Position numbers and translations under genes: made by a program. The notes under the pieces were generated by a model. It did not search any database, was not told where the DNA came from, and worked only from the letters and a program-made list of their open reading frames with translations. Below, one piece after another: positions 1-7,377 of a stretch of DNA of 7,451 nt. Position 1 is the first letter of the stretch. Every line of letters starts with the position of its first letter. Origin of the DNA: Clostridia bacterium (lineage in GTDB: Bacteria > Bacillota_A > Clostridia > TANB77 > CAG-508); NCBI GenBank assembly GCA_017621295.1, contig JAGATI010000157.1, positions 1 to 7,451 of the forward strand, read 5' to 3'.

Positions 1-107
1 ACTAAAGCGCCTTAGAGAACGGAATTTTTTAATATATATATTATACCTTTAAAACCGGATTTCTGCCTCCAACTAATTCAAAAACTAATTAAACCATCTT
101 ATTATAC

Positions 108-1167
108 TTACTTCTTTTTATTATAAAAAGCATATCCTCCACCAAGTACTATTAAAGCTAAAACAACTGGAATATATATATTTCCACCTGTTTTAGGTAG
201 TTTACTAGGTTTCTCTTGTTTAACTTCTTCTTTATTTTCTACTTTATTTGTTTCATTAGTATTACCAGGAGCTTGAGTTTCATTATTATCAGGTGTGTCT
301 GCTGGCGGAACAACCTGAGATGTAGTTTCTACAGCAGTAAAATCAAAAGATTTTTCAGCAATTACTACATCTGAATTATCTCTATCTATTAATTTTAAAG
401 TTATTTTATAATCACCTGCGTCACTAAAAACCGCTCTTGTTTGTAAATTTACAGAAACATCTTTTCCCCCTATTTTATAACCTTGTGCATCTCCAAATCC
501 ACTTTGAATAATATCATGCTCAAGTCCGGTTGCTATCTATTGCTAATAGCTTTACAGTAGCATTTCCTGGAGTTACTGCTTCTGCTACTAATCTTGCGTG
601 TTCATAATAACGTCCCATTGTAGAAAAATAAGAAAGCGTCATTTGTTTTTCTTCTTGTTTTATAATATCACCTACATTTTCTAATTTAAAAGAATAATCT
701 ACATATACTGGCTCTACTGTAACATTTTTAACAATTGGTACAGTAATATCATCAAAAGAAACACTTGCATCTGCATTTGCTAGCCCTTCTCCTGTAACCA
801 TAAATTCAGTTGGATTTGATGTAGTAATATTTGCTTTTGCCTTAAAAGTAATACTCATATTGTTTCTTGGACTTGTTCCTCCTGATGTATCATAAAAAGT
901 CACTATTACTTTATCACCTGTATTATTTGCTGTTCCTCCTTCTGCTTCAACATATTCAAAAATATTATTATCATAAGAAATTTTGAATGTATATGCTCCT
1001 AAATCCTGTCCAAATGCAATTGTTAATTTCACTTCTTGTGATGGATTTATTGTTTGTTTATCAACTTGTACATTAATAGAATCTAAGCTTTGTGCATAAC
1101 TATTGCCTGAAATAATAAGTAATGCCATTAATGTTAATATAGTAAAAATACTAATTATTTTTTTCAT
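108..1167 (-). pseudogene. Cohesin-domain LPXTG surface protein, frameshifted
   Basis: This looks like a secreted, wall-anchored adhesin or scaffold-type protein. Residues 1-26 are a signal peptide: MKK, a hydrophobic core, and a likely cut after NSYA. Residues 28-150 resemble a cohesin fold (INVQVDKQTINPSQEVKLTI, then the LGAYTFKISYD strand pattern). A second beta-rich domain follows, then an N/T/E/P-rich linker, and LPKTG at 186-200, a hydrophobic segment and a final KKK: a complete sortase signal. The frame breaks at 520-524. The upstream frame ends AIDSNRT-stop, and the downstream frame continues EHDIIQSGFGDAQGYKIGG. Removing one base of the AA at 522-523 gives a continuous 352-aa protein (AIDSNRTEHDIIQ). 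As written, the product is secreted but lacks the anchor. The start is fixed by AGGAGG seven bases upstream. Domain names come from recalled family patterns; the partner or ligand is unknown. A sequencing error is a real alternative to a true mutation. Confidence 0.8.
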
Positions 1168-1174
1168 TTAAAAA

Positions 1175-1180
1175 TCCTCC
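1175..1180 (-). promoter_or_regulatory. Ribosome binding site of the surface protein
   Basis: A perfect AGGAGG on the minus strand lies seven bases before the ATG at 1165-1167. It fixes the start of the LPXTG protein. Further upstream the minus strand is so A+T-rich that several weak -10/-35 pairs are possible and none stands out. Confidence 0.85.
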
Positions 1181-1275
1181 TTTTTTTGTTTTATATTTCT
1201 AGTATGATTAATTTTTAAATTTATTATGTATTAATTATTTTTACAATTTTTTCTTATTAATTTTTTAGTTGTAAA

Positions 1276-1316
1276 AACATAAAAAAACATAATAGAAATT
1301 ATTTCCATTATGTTTT
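1276..1316 (-). terminator. Intrinsic terminator downstream of the jet remnants
   Basis: AAAACATAAT (1284-1293) pairs with ATTATGTTTT (1307-1316), and GAAA/TTTC pair further in after one mismatch, leaving a three-base loop. Read on the minus strand, the stem runs straight into seven T, then ATG and more T, which is a good rho-independent layout for transcripts leaving jetD. On the plus strand T-rich sequence also follows, so it may work in both directions and would separate the jet locus from the surface-protein gene. Confidence 0.65.
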
Positions 1317-1355
1317 ATAACTTTTTTATTTTTTTGCATACTTTAATTCACATTT

Positions 1356-1379
1356 ACGAGTAATCTTAAGATTACTCGT
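1356..1379. repeat. Perfect 24-bp palindrome
   Basis: ACGAGTAATCTT is followed directly by its exact reverse complement, AAGATTACTCGT. As RNA it would fold into a 10-bp stem with a TTAA loop, but no T tract follows on either strand, so it is a poor terminator. As DNA it has the symmetry of an operator for a dimeric regulator or of a recombination site. A TATAAT sits at 1380-1385 on the plus strand but has no gene after it. Function unknown. Confidence 0.7.
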
Positions 1380-1569
1380 TATAATGGTTTTGTATTATAC
1401 ATTTTTATCAGACTATACATATTATCCATTAACTGGTAACACACTAATTTACCTCTTTTTGCTTTTTATTGATTTTCTTTCCAATCAAAATATTAATTAA
1501 CTATTATATTCTGTTATTATTTAATATTGTCTCATTATTTAATTTTCTTTACATAATAATACTTTAACA

Positions 1570-2892
1570 TTAAATATTATTTATAAAATCCAACAAAACT
1601 TTAATATTAGATTCTTCGTAACTTGCTTTCCTAACCAATTTTACTTCAGCACAAACCCCATGTAAATCATCACTTTTAATTTTATCCAATTTATTTAATC
1701 TATTTTCACACAATTCTACATCAGACAAATTTCTTCTATACGTATTTACATCAAACCCAACAAACTCTAAATTATTATTATATCTTTGTTTTAATTTATC
1801 CGCTATTTGAATCCCCTCTGGATCTATATCTCCTGAATAGTATATTTTAAAATTCTGCTCTGCAAACATATCAAGTAAAATTAATCCAGAAAGTTTTACT
1901 TGTCCATATGTACAAACAAGTGGAAAATCTCTTTTTTTCACAATTTTCAGAAACCTCCATAAATACTGCTGGATTTTCCATAACAAGTACTTTATTATAT
2001 TTATTATATTCACTTAAAAAGCTTATATTAGAAAGATTATATAAATTTAGATAGATTGGTTCATTATACTTAGCAAATCCCTTTATTCCTTCATGTTGTT
2101 CATATTGTATACACACCTCTCCATTTTCTATATATTCTTTTTCTTTTTTAAATCCTGTAATATTTTTACATAAAACCATATTAGAAACATCATCTATTAA
2201 TAAATTATTATTATAATATATTTCCGAAAGTTCCTCTGCCTTTTTTGGAATTCCTATTTTATTTATATAACATAACAACATTATAAATAATCTTCCTGTT
2301 AATGTATTTTATCAAACTCATGAGGATTTCCTGTTATATTACTTGCAAATATTGGAATTCGCATTTTTTCTTTTGGCAAATTATTTATTCCATTACATGC
2401 ATTTATTAAGGCTTTTTTAAGCTGAAGTCTATCTTTATTATACTGTTTTTTCAAATTATAATATATATCATCTTTATTTTTTATAATTTCTTCAATATAC
2501 TTATATACTTTTGTTTCCACATTTTGACTTAATATTTCATCAAAAAAGTGGGCAATTTCTACTTCATACTCTATTTTACTTTCTTTTTTAGTTATTATTT
2601 CCTCATTAAAATATTCTATTAATATTTCTTTTAAACTAGCACCTGAAAATCTACTATTATCAATTATTTCCTGCAAGCTCTTTAAATTTATTGTAATACT
2701 TTTATTTTTTGAGTAGTCTTTTTTCATAAGTCCAGATAATTTCTCTTTTTCTTTAGTATCTGGATTATTTATAATTACATTTCCCTTTATTTCTCCAAAT
2801 GTTATATATTTATTTTTTATACATTTTAATAATCTTTTATATGATGAATTTTCTTTAAAATACTCTGCCATTTGCTTTGCTTGTAAATTCAT
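1570..2892 (-). pseudogene. jetD: Wadjet JetD-like nuclease (DUF3323-DUF2399), two frameshifts
   Basis: JetD is the DNA-cleaving subunit of Wadjet plasmid-defence complexes; this version matches the TIGR02679 type. The N-terminal DUF3323 part runs from the ATG at 2890-2892 to GNPHEFDK (frame 1). The middle (frame 2) reads LTGRLFIMLLCYINKIG to MENPAVFMEVSE. The C-terminal Toprim-like DUF2399 (frame 1 again) reads PLVCTYGQVKLSG and YYSGDIDPEG, ending at 1570. Likely acidic site residues are Glu of ENPAVF (1976-1978) and the two Asp of DIDPEG (1828-1830, 1822-1824). The first break is at the four-T run 2307-2310: one more base gives DKNTLTGRL. The second is at 1932-1947, in the seven-T run or the four-T run, where one base fewer rejoins the frame. 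Net change is zero, giving 440 aa if repaired, a normal family length. Its ATG abuts the jetC stop codon, so the pair was translationally coupled. As written it is inactive. Confidence 0.82.
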
Positions 2893-4659
2893 TTATATTA
2901 CCAACTCTCTTTTCTTCCCATTCCAATGATATCTCATTACAGAGACTATTTTTTGATTAACATCACTTATTAATTCGCAAATTGATAAACTTGGTACTGT
3001 ATCATATTCTCCCCAAAGGACTTGTGAATTTATTACATATTCTAAATCTAATTTAGTTAAAATTCTAAACATATCTCTAATATTATTATCATCAACACCT
3101 GCAAAAGCTTCATCTAAAGAGATTATTCTCAAACAATCCTTTTTAGCACTTTGATATCTTGCGCAAACTGATGCAAATAATGGAATATACATTGCCATTG
3201 CTTTTTCTCCACCACTTAATTTAAAAAACGCATTATTAGTCAATTCTTTTGATTGTTCATTTGCTTTTTTATGCATAAATTGGAATTCAAACCATTTTCT
3301 ATAATCTAAATCTTCTTTTATAATATTATAAAATGAAACAATAGCTCCTTTTTCTTTAAATTCTTTTTCTGCTTTTGCAAATTTTGTTCTAAAATGTGTT
3401 GCAACTTTTTTTATATCTGATTGTTTTAGAAGTCCCGCTTCTGAATTTAATATATCAACTATTTCTTTTACATCCATTTCATTTTCATCTGTAGCAAGTT
3501 TTGGTCTCCAATTTATACTAAATGATAGTCCACTTGAAGTGTTTAGACTTTTCATTAATTTATTCATAGACTCTACCCATGATTTAGCAGAATATATTCT
3601 TTCTCTTATTTTTCTTCCAACTGCTCCTATTAAAATTTCTTCAAATAAATGTCTATCTTCATCATCTACTAAATTACTAGTTTCCTCTATTGTATCTTCT
3701 ATGTATTTATTTAATAATTTTAAATTTACTTTTTTACCATTTAGAAAACATGTTATATCATTTCTAACTCTTGTTTGCTCAAGCTCTCTTATTTCAGTTT
3801 CTTGTTCTATAATTTCACCTGTAAATATTTGTCCAAAAGATAAATTATAATCTAATAAATTCTCATTATTATTTTGATATTTTTCTACTAATATTTCATA
3901 ATAATTAGTTGTAGTTCTAGGGTCTTTATCAAAATATGAATATTCTGATAATATTTTTTGTACACTTTTATCTAATTCTTCATATTCTTCTATTACATAT
4001 TTTAAATCTAATTCTTGTTTGTATATTTCTCTTGATATATTTGTTTGTTTTTGCAGACTAATTAATAAATTACTTATATTTATATTATTTTCTTTTTGTT
4101 TTTCTATTTCTGACTCTATTTTTGCTATATCTTTTATTAAAACTTCTTTTTCCTTAGGTAATTTTTCTAATTTTTCAATTGTTTCTTCCATCTGTTTTTC
4201 TAAATCTAGCATTTCTCCAGATAACATTTGTTTTATTGTTTCTACTTTTCCAATTAAAGCTTTTACTTTTACATTTATTTTCCCTTTTTCATATAAAACA
4301 TTGTCCAAATCTTCTTTTAAATTTTCTAATGTTTCATTAATTACTATAATTTTTTCGTATTCATTAACTGCTTCATTATACTCTTTTTCCATTTCATAAA
4401 TGTAATCTTTCAATTCTTTTGCAAGTTCCAAATTTTCTGTATATGCATCTAATGTTAAATTAAATTTTAATTTTTCTGTTTGAAGCTTTGTTTCTTCTTT
4501 TGCCTTTTTTAATTTTTCAAATTTTTCTGCTAATATATTTTCTAACTTTTGGACATTTAATTTTATTGTTTCTAGTTTAAGAATGTTTGCTTTTAGTATG
4601 CTATAAGCATTTTCTATTTTTTCTTTAGTTGGAAAATTTTTATATTTATCATTAACAAT
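2893..4659 (-). pseudogene. jetC: Wadjet JetC-like SMC ATPase, N-terminal half missing
   Basis: JetC is the SMC-type motor ATPase of Wadjet; this one resembles the TIGR02680 type, which is usually well over 1000 residues. Only 588 codons are open here, from just after a TAA at 4660-4662. The first 200 or so codons are Lys/Glu/Leu-rich coiled coil. The C-terminal head has the ABC signature LSGGEKA (Leu codon at 3217-3219) and about 30 residues later the Walker B stretch RIISLDEAFAGVD. The N-terminal head with Walker A and the first coiled-coil arm are absent, so it could not bind ATP in the normal way. No ATG, GTG or TTG occurs in the first 76 codons. A TTG at 4429-4431 is the first usual start and has no ribosome binding site, so I treat the piece as a remnant. 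It ends directly against the jetD ATG. Upstream lies an unrelated two-gene cassette. Confidence 0.82.
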
Positions 4660-4706
4660 TTACATCGTTATTGTATTTTTAAAATTTACATAAAGTTTCG
4701 AATATT

Positions 4707-4986
4707 TTAACAATAAAATTTTATAGCATCCTCTCCATATTTTTCTTTCCATTTTGAAAATATTTTAAAATAATATAATGCCACAATTTCTAGTAAGCTA
4801 TTTAATTCTCTTTGAGGAATACGACTATTATTGTTAGCCAAAATACATCCTCCAGCTTTTGTAAGCCAAATTTTTGTAGAATTTGAAATCGGTTTCCCTT
4901 TTGATATATGTACATGAATTGGCTCATTAATTTCATTTGACCAAAAATATATTTTATATCCGCATTACTTCTAAAATACTAGGCAA
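4707..4986 (-). pseudogene. DUF4160 family protein, frameshifted
   Basis: Small protein of the DUF4160 family, whose biochemical role is not established. The TTG at 4984-4986 begins MPSILEV, a typical family N-terminus. After the ATG codon at 4963-4965 the frame must skip one base (4962) to continue GYKIYFWSNEINEPIHVHI, then an NSTKIWLTKAGG segment and an IPQREL helix, ending DAIKFYC at the TAA at 4707-4709. With that base removed it is 92 aa, the usual size. The body frame has a stop directly before GYK and no start codon of its own, so the gene is broken as written or holds a sequencing error. AGGAGG at 4995-5000 lies eight bases before the TTG, inside the preceding gene, and the two genes overlap by eight bases (4979-4986), so they were translationally coupled. 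Confidence 0.72.
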
Positions 4987-5254
4987 ATCTAAGTCCTCCT
5001 TGTCTTGCATATTTAAAGAATAAATGTGCGCCTTTTTCTACAATTTCCCTAAACTCTTGTATTTCTTCATCAGAAAAATGTCCATCTTTTTCTACTATTT
5101 TATAGCTTGGAAGCTCAAAAACAATTGTATCAAATCCATACTCCATTGGTCTTTCAAAAGTAATATGAATATATTCTTCTCCATTTTCTTTTTTTCTTAT
5201 ATCTGAAAAAACAACCAATGTTTCATCAGGATATTTTGCAAATTCATAAACCAT
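4979..5254 (-). CDS. Unrecognised 91-aa protein paired with DUF4160
   Basis: I do not recognise a named family. The protein is small, acidic-leaning and soluble, with no signal peptide or membrane segment. It is predicted to have beta strands first (DETLVVFSDI, EEYIHITFERPM, DTIVFELPSYKIV) and then an alpha-helical C-terminus (SDEEIQEFREIVEKGAHLFFKYARQGG). An in-frame ATG at 5273-5275 would add seven residues, but AGGAG at 5265-5269 sits inside that extension with ten bases to the ATG at 5252-5254, so I chose the internal start. The 3' end carries the AGGAGG of the DUF4160 gene and overlaps its start. The tight pairing, small sizes and own promoter would fit a toxin-antitoxin-like or regulator-partner unit, but no residue here proves that. 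The reading frame is intact. Confidence 0.7.
   Translation of the reverse strand: MVYEFAKYPDETLVVFSDIRKKENGEEYIHITFERPMEYGFDTIVFELPSYKIVEKDGHFSDEEIQEFREIVEKGAHLFFKYARQGGLRFA
4995..5000 (-). promoter_or_regulatory. Ribosome binding site inside the 91-aa gene
   Basis: AGGAGG encodes part of the Gly-Gly near the end of the 91-aa protein and lies eight bases before the TTG at 4984-4986. It supports that TTG as the real start of the DUF4160 gene even though the frame then breaks. Confidence 0.7.
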
Positions 5255-5264
5255 AACTTTAATT

Positions 5265-5269
5265 CTCCT
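5265..5269 (-). promoter_or_regulatory. Ribosome binding site that sets the 91-aa start
   Basis: AGGAG on the minus strand is ten bases before the ATG at 5252-5254 and downstream of the alternative ATG at 5273-5275, so it favours the shorter protein. Confidence 0.6.
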
Positions 5270-5295
5270 ATTCATTCATTTAACATATCATAAAT

Positions 5296-5324
5296 AGTAT
5301 ATCATATTTTATCCAATTTATCTA
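5296..5324 (-). promoter_or_regulatory. Candidate promoter of the two-gene cassette
   Basis: On the minus strand, TAGATA (5319-5324) and TATACT (5296-5301) are separated by 17 bases. TATACT is preceded by TGA, giving an extended -10 (TGnTATACT). It lies just after the stop of the jetB remnant and about 27 bases before the AGGAG of the 91-aa gene. The cassette may therefore be expressed independently of the ruined operon. The -35 matches consensus at only four of six positions, and such matches are common in A+T-rich DNA. Confidence 0.45.
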
Positions 5325-5325
5325 C

Positions 5326-5499
5326 CTAAAACAAAAAATCCTTTGGATATTTACCTATAATTTTAAAACAAATAGGCATAATTGTATATTCTTTCATTTC
5401 TTTATTATATATAATCATGTCAAACTCTTTCATATATTTTTGGACTTCTTCTAATAATTTACTTTCTTCTATTTCTCTAAATTCTTTACTAAACCCGGG
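5326..5499 (-). pseudogene. jetB: C-terminal remnant of a JetB-like (DUF2398) protein
   Basis: About 57 codons remain between the insertion sequence and a TAG at 5326-5328. They read as a helix (FREIEESKLLEEVQKYMKEF), a two-stranded hairpin (MIIYNKEMKEYTIMP) and a tail, FKIIGKYPKDFLF. A winged-helix-like ending with a proline-preceded strand and IxGxYP is what I recall for the C-terminus of the DUF2398/TIGR02678 subunit. Its place, same strand and just upstream of jetC, is where jetB belongs. JetB links the SMC motor to its kleisin-like partner. The reading frame continues by chance into the insertion sequence as far as an ATG at 5536-5538, but that part is IS sequence and not the protein. 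The assignment rests mainly on context and a short match; an unrelated gene fragment cannot be excluded. Confidence 0.5.
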
Positions 5500-5517
5500 A
5501 GTTTGACACTTTTCAAA
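5500..5517 (+). repeat. Left terminal inverted repeat of the IS
   Basis: AGTTTGACACTTTTCAAA matches the reverse complement of the right end at 17 of 18 positions. The bases outside (CCCGGG on the left, TGAGAT on the right) do not pair, which places the IS boundary at 5500. Confidence 0.85.
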
Positions 5518-5532
5518 TAAAAAAAACTTTAA

Positions 5533-5557
5533 AAGCATTATGAATGCTTATTTTTTT
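5533..5557 (+). terminator. Terminator hairpin in the IS left end, likely bidirectional
   Basis: AAGCATT (5533-5539) pairs with AATGCTT (5543-5549) around an ATG loop and is followed by A and seven T. On the minus strand the same stem is followed by TTAAAG and eight T. It precedes the transposase promoter, so it would stop transcription coming in from the flank, and it would also stop minus-strand transcription heading toward the jet remnants. Confidence 0.65.
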
Positions 5558-5577
5558 GTCAATTTTTCCATTTCCTC

Positions 5578-5606
5578 TTGCGTAATTTGTCGTGATGTGG
5601 TATAGT
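5578..5606 (+). promoter_or_regulatory. Transposase promoter
   Basis: TTGCGT (5578-5583) and TATAGT (5601-5606) are exactly 17 bases apart. They lie downstream of the IS left-end terminator and about 30 bases before the transposase ATG, with a predicted RNA start near 5613. That start leaves only a short leader carrying GAAAGG. Confidence 0.55.
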
Positions 5607-5634
5607 ATAGAAAAACTTGAAAGGCTTTATACAA

Positions 5635-7347
5635 ATGAGATTAAAAGTAAACAAATCAAAAAATTCAATAAATTATTATGTCATTGTTGATATCAAGACA
5701 AAAAGTGGTAAACGCTCAACAAAAGTTTATAAGAGACTTGGAAATGAGCAAGAAATTTTAAAAATATCAAATGGCATTCCCCCACTTGAATGGTCAAAAA
5801 AGCAAGTTGAAGAATTGAATAAGCAACAAAAAGAAAAGACTTTAAAAATAATTGCGGAATTTTCAGAATCAAATATTATTGAAAAAGACAAACAAGTTCT
5901 TTTTAATTGTGGGTATTTATTTTTGCAAGATATTTATTATTCTTTAGGGCTTAATAAAATTTGTAAACAAATTTCAGAAAATTATAGAATTAAATATGAT
6001 TTAAATTCGATTTTATCAAATTTAATTTACACAAGAATAATAGAGCCATCTTCAAAATTATCATCATTTGAAGCATCAAAAAAATTAATTGAACAACCAA
6101 ATTATGATTTACAGAATATTTATAGGGCATTGGAAATAATCTCCAGACAAACCGAATTTATAGAAGCAGAAGTTTATAAAAATAGTTTAAATGTTGTAAA
6201 TAGAAATACAAAGATTTTGTATTATGATTGTACAAATTATTTTTTTGAAATTGAACAAGAAGAAGGACTTAAACAGTATGGAATTTCTAAAGAAAACAGA
6301 CCAAATCCAATAGTACAAATGGGCTTATTTATGGATGGTGATGGCTTCCCATTGGCATTCAATATTAATAGTGGGAATACAAATGAACAAATAACATTGA
6401 AGCCATTAGAGAAACAAATTATAAAAGATTTTGAACTTTCAAAGTTTGTGGTATGTACAGATGCAGGTTTAGCTTCAAATGCAAATAGAATGTACAACAA
6501 CATTCAAAATCGTTCTTTTATAGTAACACAATCATTAAAGAAAATTAAAGGACATATAAAGGAATGGGCTTTATCAAATGATGGTTGGCATACATTAAAA
6601 TCAAAGAAAGAAATAAATTTGGAAAATATAGATAAATCAAGTGACAATGAAGAAATTTATTATAAAGAAAGATGGATAAAAGAAAACGGATTGGAACAAA
6701 GATTGATTGTCTCATATTCCCCAAAATATGCATCATATCAAAGAAGCATAAGAAACAAACAAATTGAAAGAGCCAAGAATTTAATCAGTAATCCAAGTAA
6801 GATGTCTAAAAACAGACAGGATGATCCAAAGCGTTTTATAAAATCATCATCAATTACAGAAGATGGAGAAATTGCAAATAAAAAGTTATTTGCATTAAAT
6901 AAAGCAATAATTGAAAAAGAAGAAGTTTATGATGGATATTATGCAGTATGTACAACATTAGAAGATAATATTGAGGATATTATAAAAATAAATAAAAGAA
7001 GATGGGAAATTGAGGAATCTTTTAGAATATTAAAAACAGATTTTAAAGCAAGACCAGTTTATTTGAAAAGAGACGATAGAATTAAAGCACACTTCACAAC
7101 ATGTTTCTTATCATTGCTTATCTATCGAATATTAGAACATAAGTTGAATGACAAATATACAAGTAAAGAAATAATAAATACTCTTAGAGAGATGAATATG
7201 TTAGAAATTCAAGGAGATGGCTATATACCAGCATATAAAAGGACTTCACTAACTGATAAATTACATGATACATTTGGATTTAGAACAGACACTGAAATAG
7301 TAACAATTAAAAATATTAAAAAAATTTTACAAAAAACAAAAAAGTAA
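5635..7347 (+). CDS. IS1634-family DDE transposase
   Basis: This enzyme cuts and rejoins the IS ends. It is 570 aa from the ATG at 5635. GAAAGG at 5619-5624 lies ten bases before that ATG; the in-frame TTG at 5617 has no such site and would add only six residues. The N-terminus (MRLKVNKSKNSINYYVI) and the segment with KRLGNEQEI are typical of the family. The RNase H-like catalytic core is complete: Asp198 in ILYYDCTNYFFE, Asp276 in VVCTDAGLAS, and Glu460 in RRWEIEESFRILK, with Lys467 seven residues later as in the R-x3-E-x6-K signature of IS4-like enzymes. The position usually held by Tyr before that Arg is Asn453. The C-terminal block RPVYLKRDDRIKAHF is also characteristic. There is no frameshift or internal stop, so the element looks able to transpose and may be a recent arrival. 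A weak A-run/T-run stem (7347-7353/7359-7365) follows the stop. Confidence 0.92.
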   Translation: MRLKVNKSKNSINYYVIVDIKTKSGKRSTKVYKRLGNEQEILKISNGIPPLEWSKKQVEELNKQQKEKTLKIIAEFSESNIIEKDKQVLFNCGYLFLQDIYYSLGLNKICKQISENYRIKYDLNSILSNLIYTRIIEPSSKLSSFEASKKLIEQPNYDLQNIYRALEIISRQTEFIEAEVYKNSLNVVNRNTKILYYDCTNYFFEIEQEEGLKQYGISKENRPNPIVQMGLFMDGDGFPLAFNINSGNTNEQITLKPLEKQIIKDFELSKFVVCTDAGLASNANRMYNNIQNRSFIVTQSLKKIKGHIKEWALSNDGWHTLKSKKEINLENIDKSSDNEEIYYKERWIKENGLEQRLIVSYSPKYASYQRSIRNKQIERAKNLISNPSKMSKNRQDDPKRFIKSSSITEDGEIANKKLFALNKAIIEKEEVYDGYYAVCTTLEDNIEDIIKINKRRWEIEESFRILKTDFKARPVYLKRDDRIKAHFTTCFLSLLIYRILEHKLNDKYTSKEIINTLREMNMLEIQGDGYIPAYKRTSLTDKLHDTFGFRTDTEIVTIKNIKKILQKTKK

Positions 7348-7377
7348 AAAAATCACGCATTTTTTGTTTGATACATT

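Larger units (their letters stand above)
1168..1569. other. Non-coding spacer between jetD and the surface protein
   Basis: About 400 bases of very A+T-rich DNA with no credible reading frame on either strand. It holds the surface-protein ribosome binding site, a terminator hairpin at 1284-1316, a 24-bp palindrome at 1356-1379, and a weak inverted repeat at 1469-1474/1483-1488 (TTGATT/AATCAA) without a T tract. The promoter of the surface protein must lie between the terminator and 1180, but no pair of hexamers is convincing. Nothing else is visible. Confidence 0.6.

Noticed and set aside
1..107. TATAAT-like box and AACTAATT direct repeat (71-78, 83-90) after the surface protein
   Set aside because: The A+T-rich setting makes such matches common; there is no fitting -35, no hairpin terminator and no gene to connect them to in the window.
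1466..1490. Inverted repeat TTGATT/AATCAA as a second terminator
   Set aside because: The stem is only six A/T-rich pairs and lacks a T tract on either strand.
1570..2892. Programmed ribosomal frameshifting in jetD
   Set aside because: Two shifts in opposite directions would be needed, there is no slippery heptamer with a downstream structure, and the family is normally encoded in one frame.
3539..4399. Two plus-strand open frames (3539-3850 and 4019-4399)
   Set aside because: They are antisense to the jetC coiled-coil region, rich in Phe/Ser/Ile/Leu as expected from the reverse of Lys/Glu codons, and have no ribosome binding site or recognisable motif.
2893..4431. A complete 512-aa ATPase starting at the TTG at 4429-4431
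   Set aside because: Coiled-coil coding continues upstream in frame to 4659, no ribosome binding site precedes the TTG, and a working SMC ATPase needs the missing Walker A half.
5024..5206. Plus-strand open frame of 60 codons
   Set aside because: It lies antisense within the intact 91-aa gene and has the low-complexity Phe/Ile composition of a shadow frame.
5326..5538. A stand-alone 70-aa gene starting at the ATG at 5536-5538
   Set aside because: Its first 13 codons are IS end sequence, including the terminator hairpin, so the start is accidental and only 5326-5499 belongs to the older gene.
6237..6736. Minus-strand open frames inside the transposase (6237-6503, 6545-6736)
   Set aside because: They oppose a complete transposase with all catalytic motifs and show no start signals or domain features.
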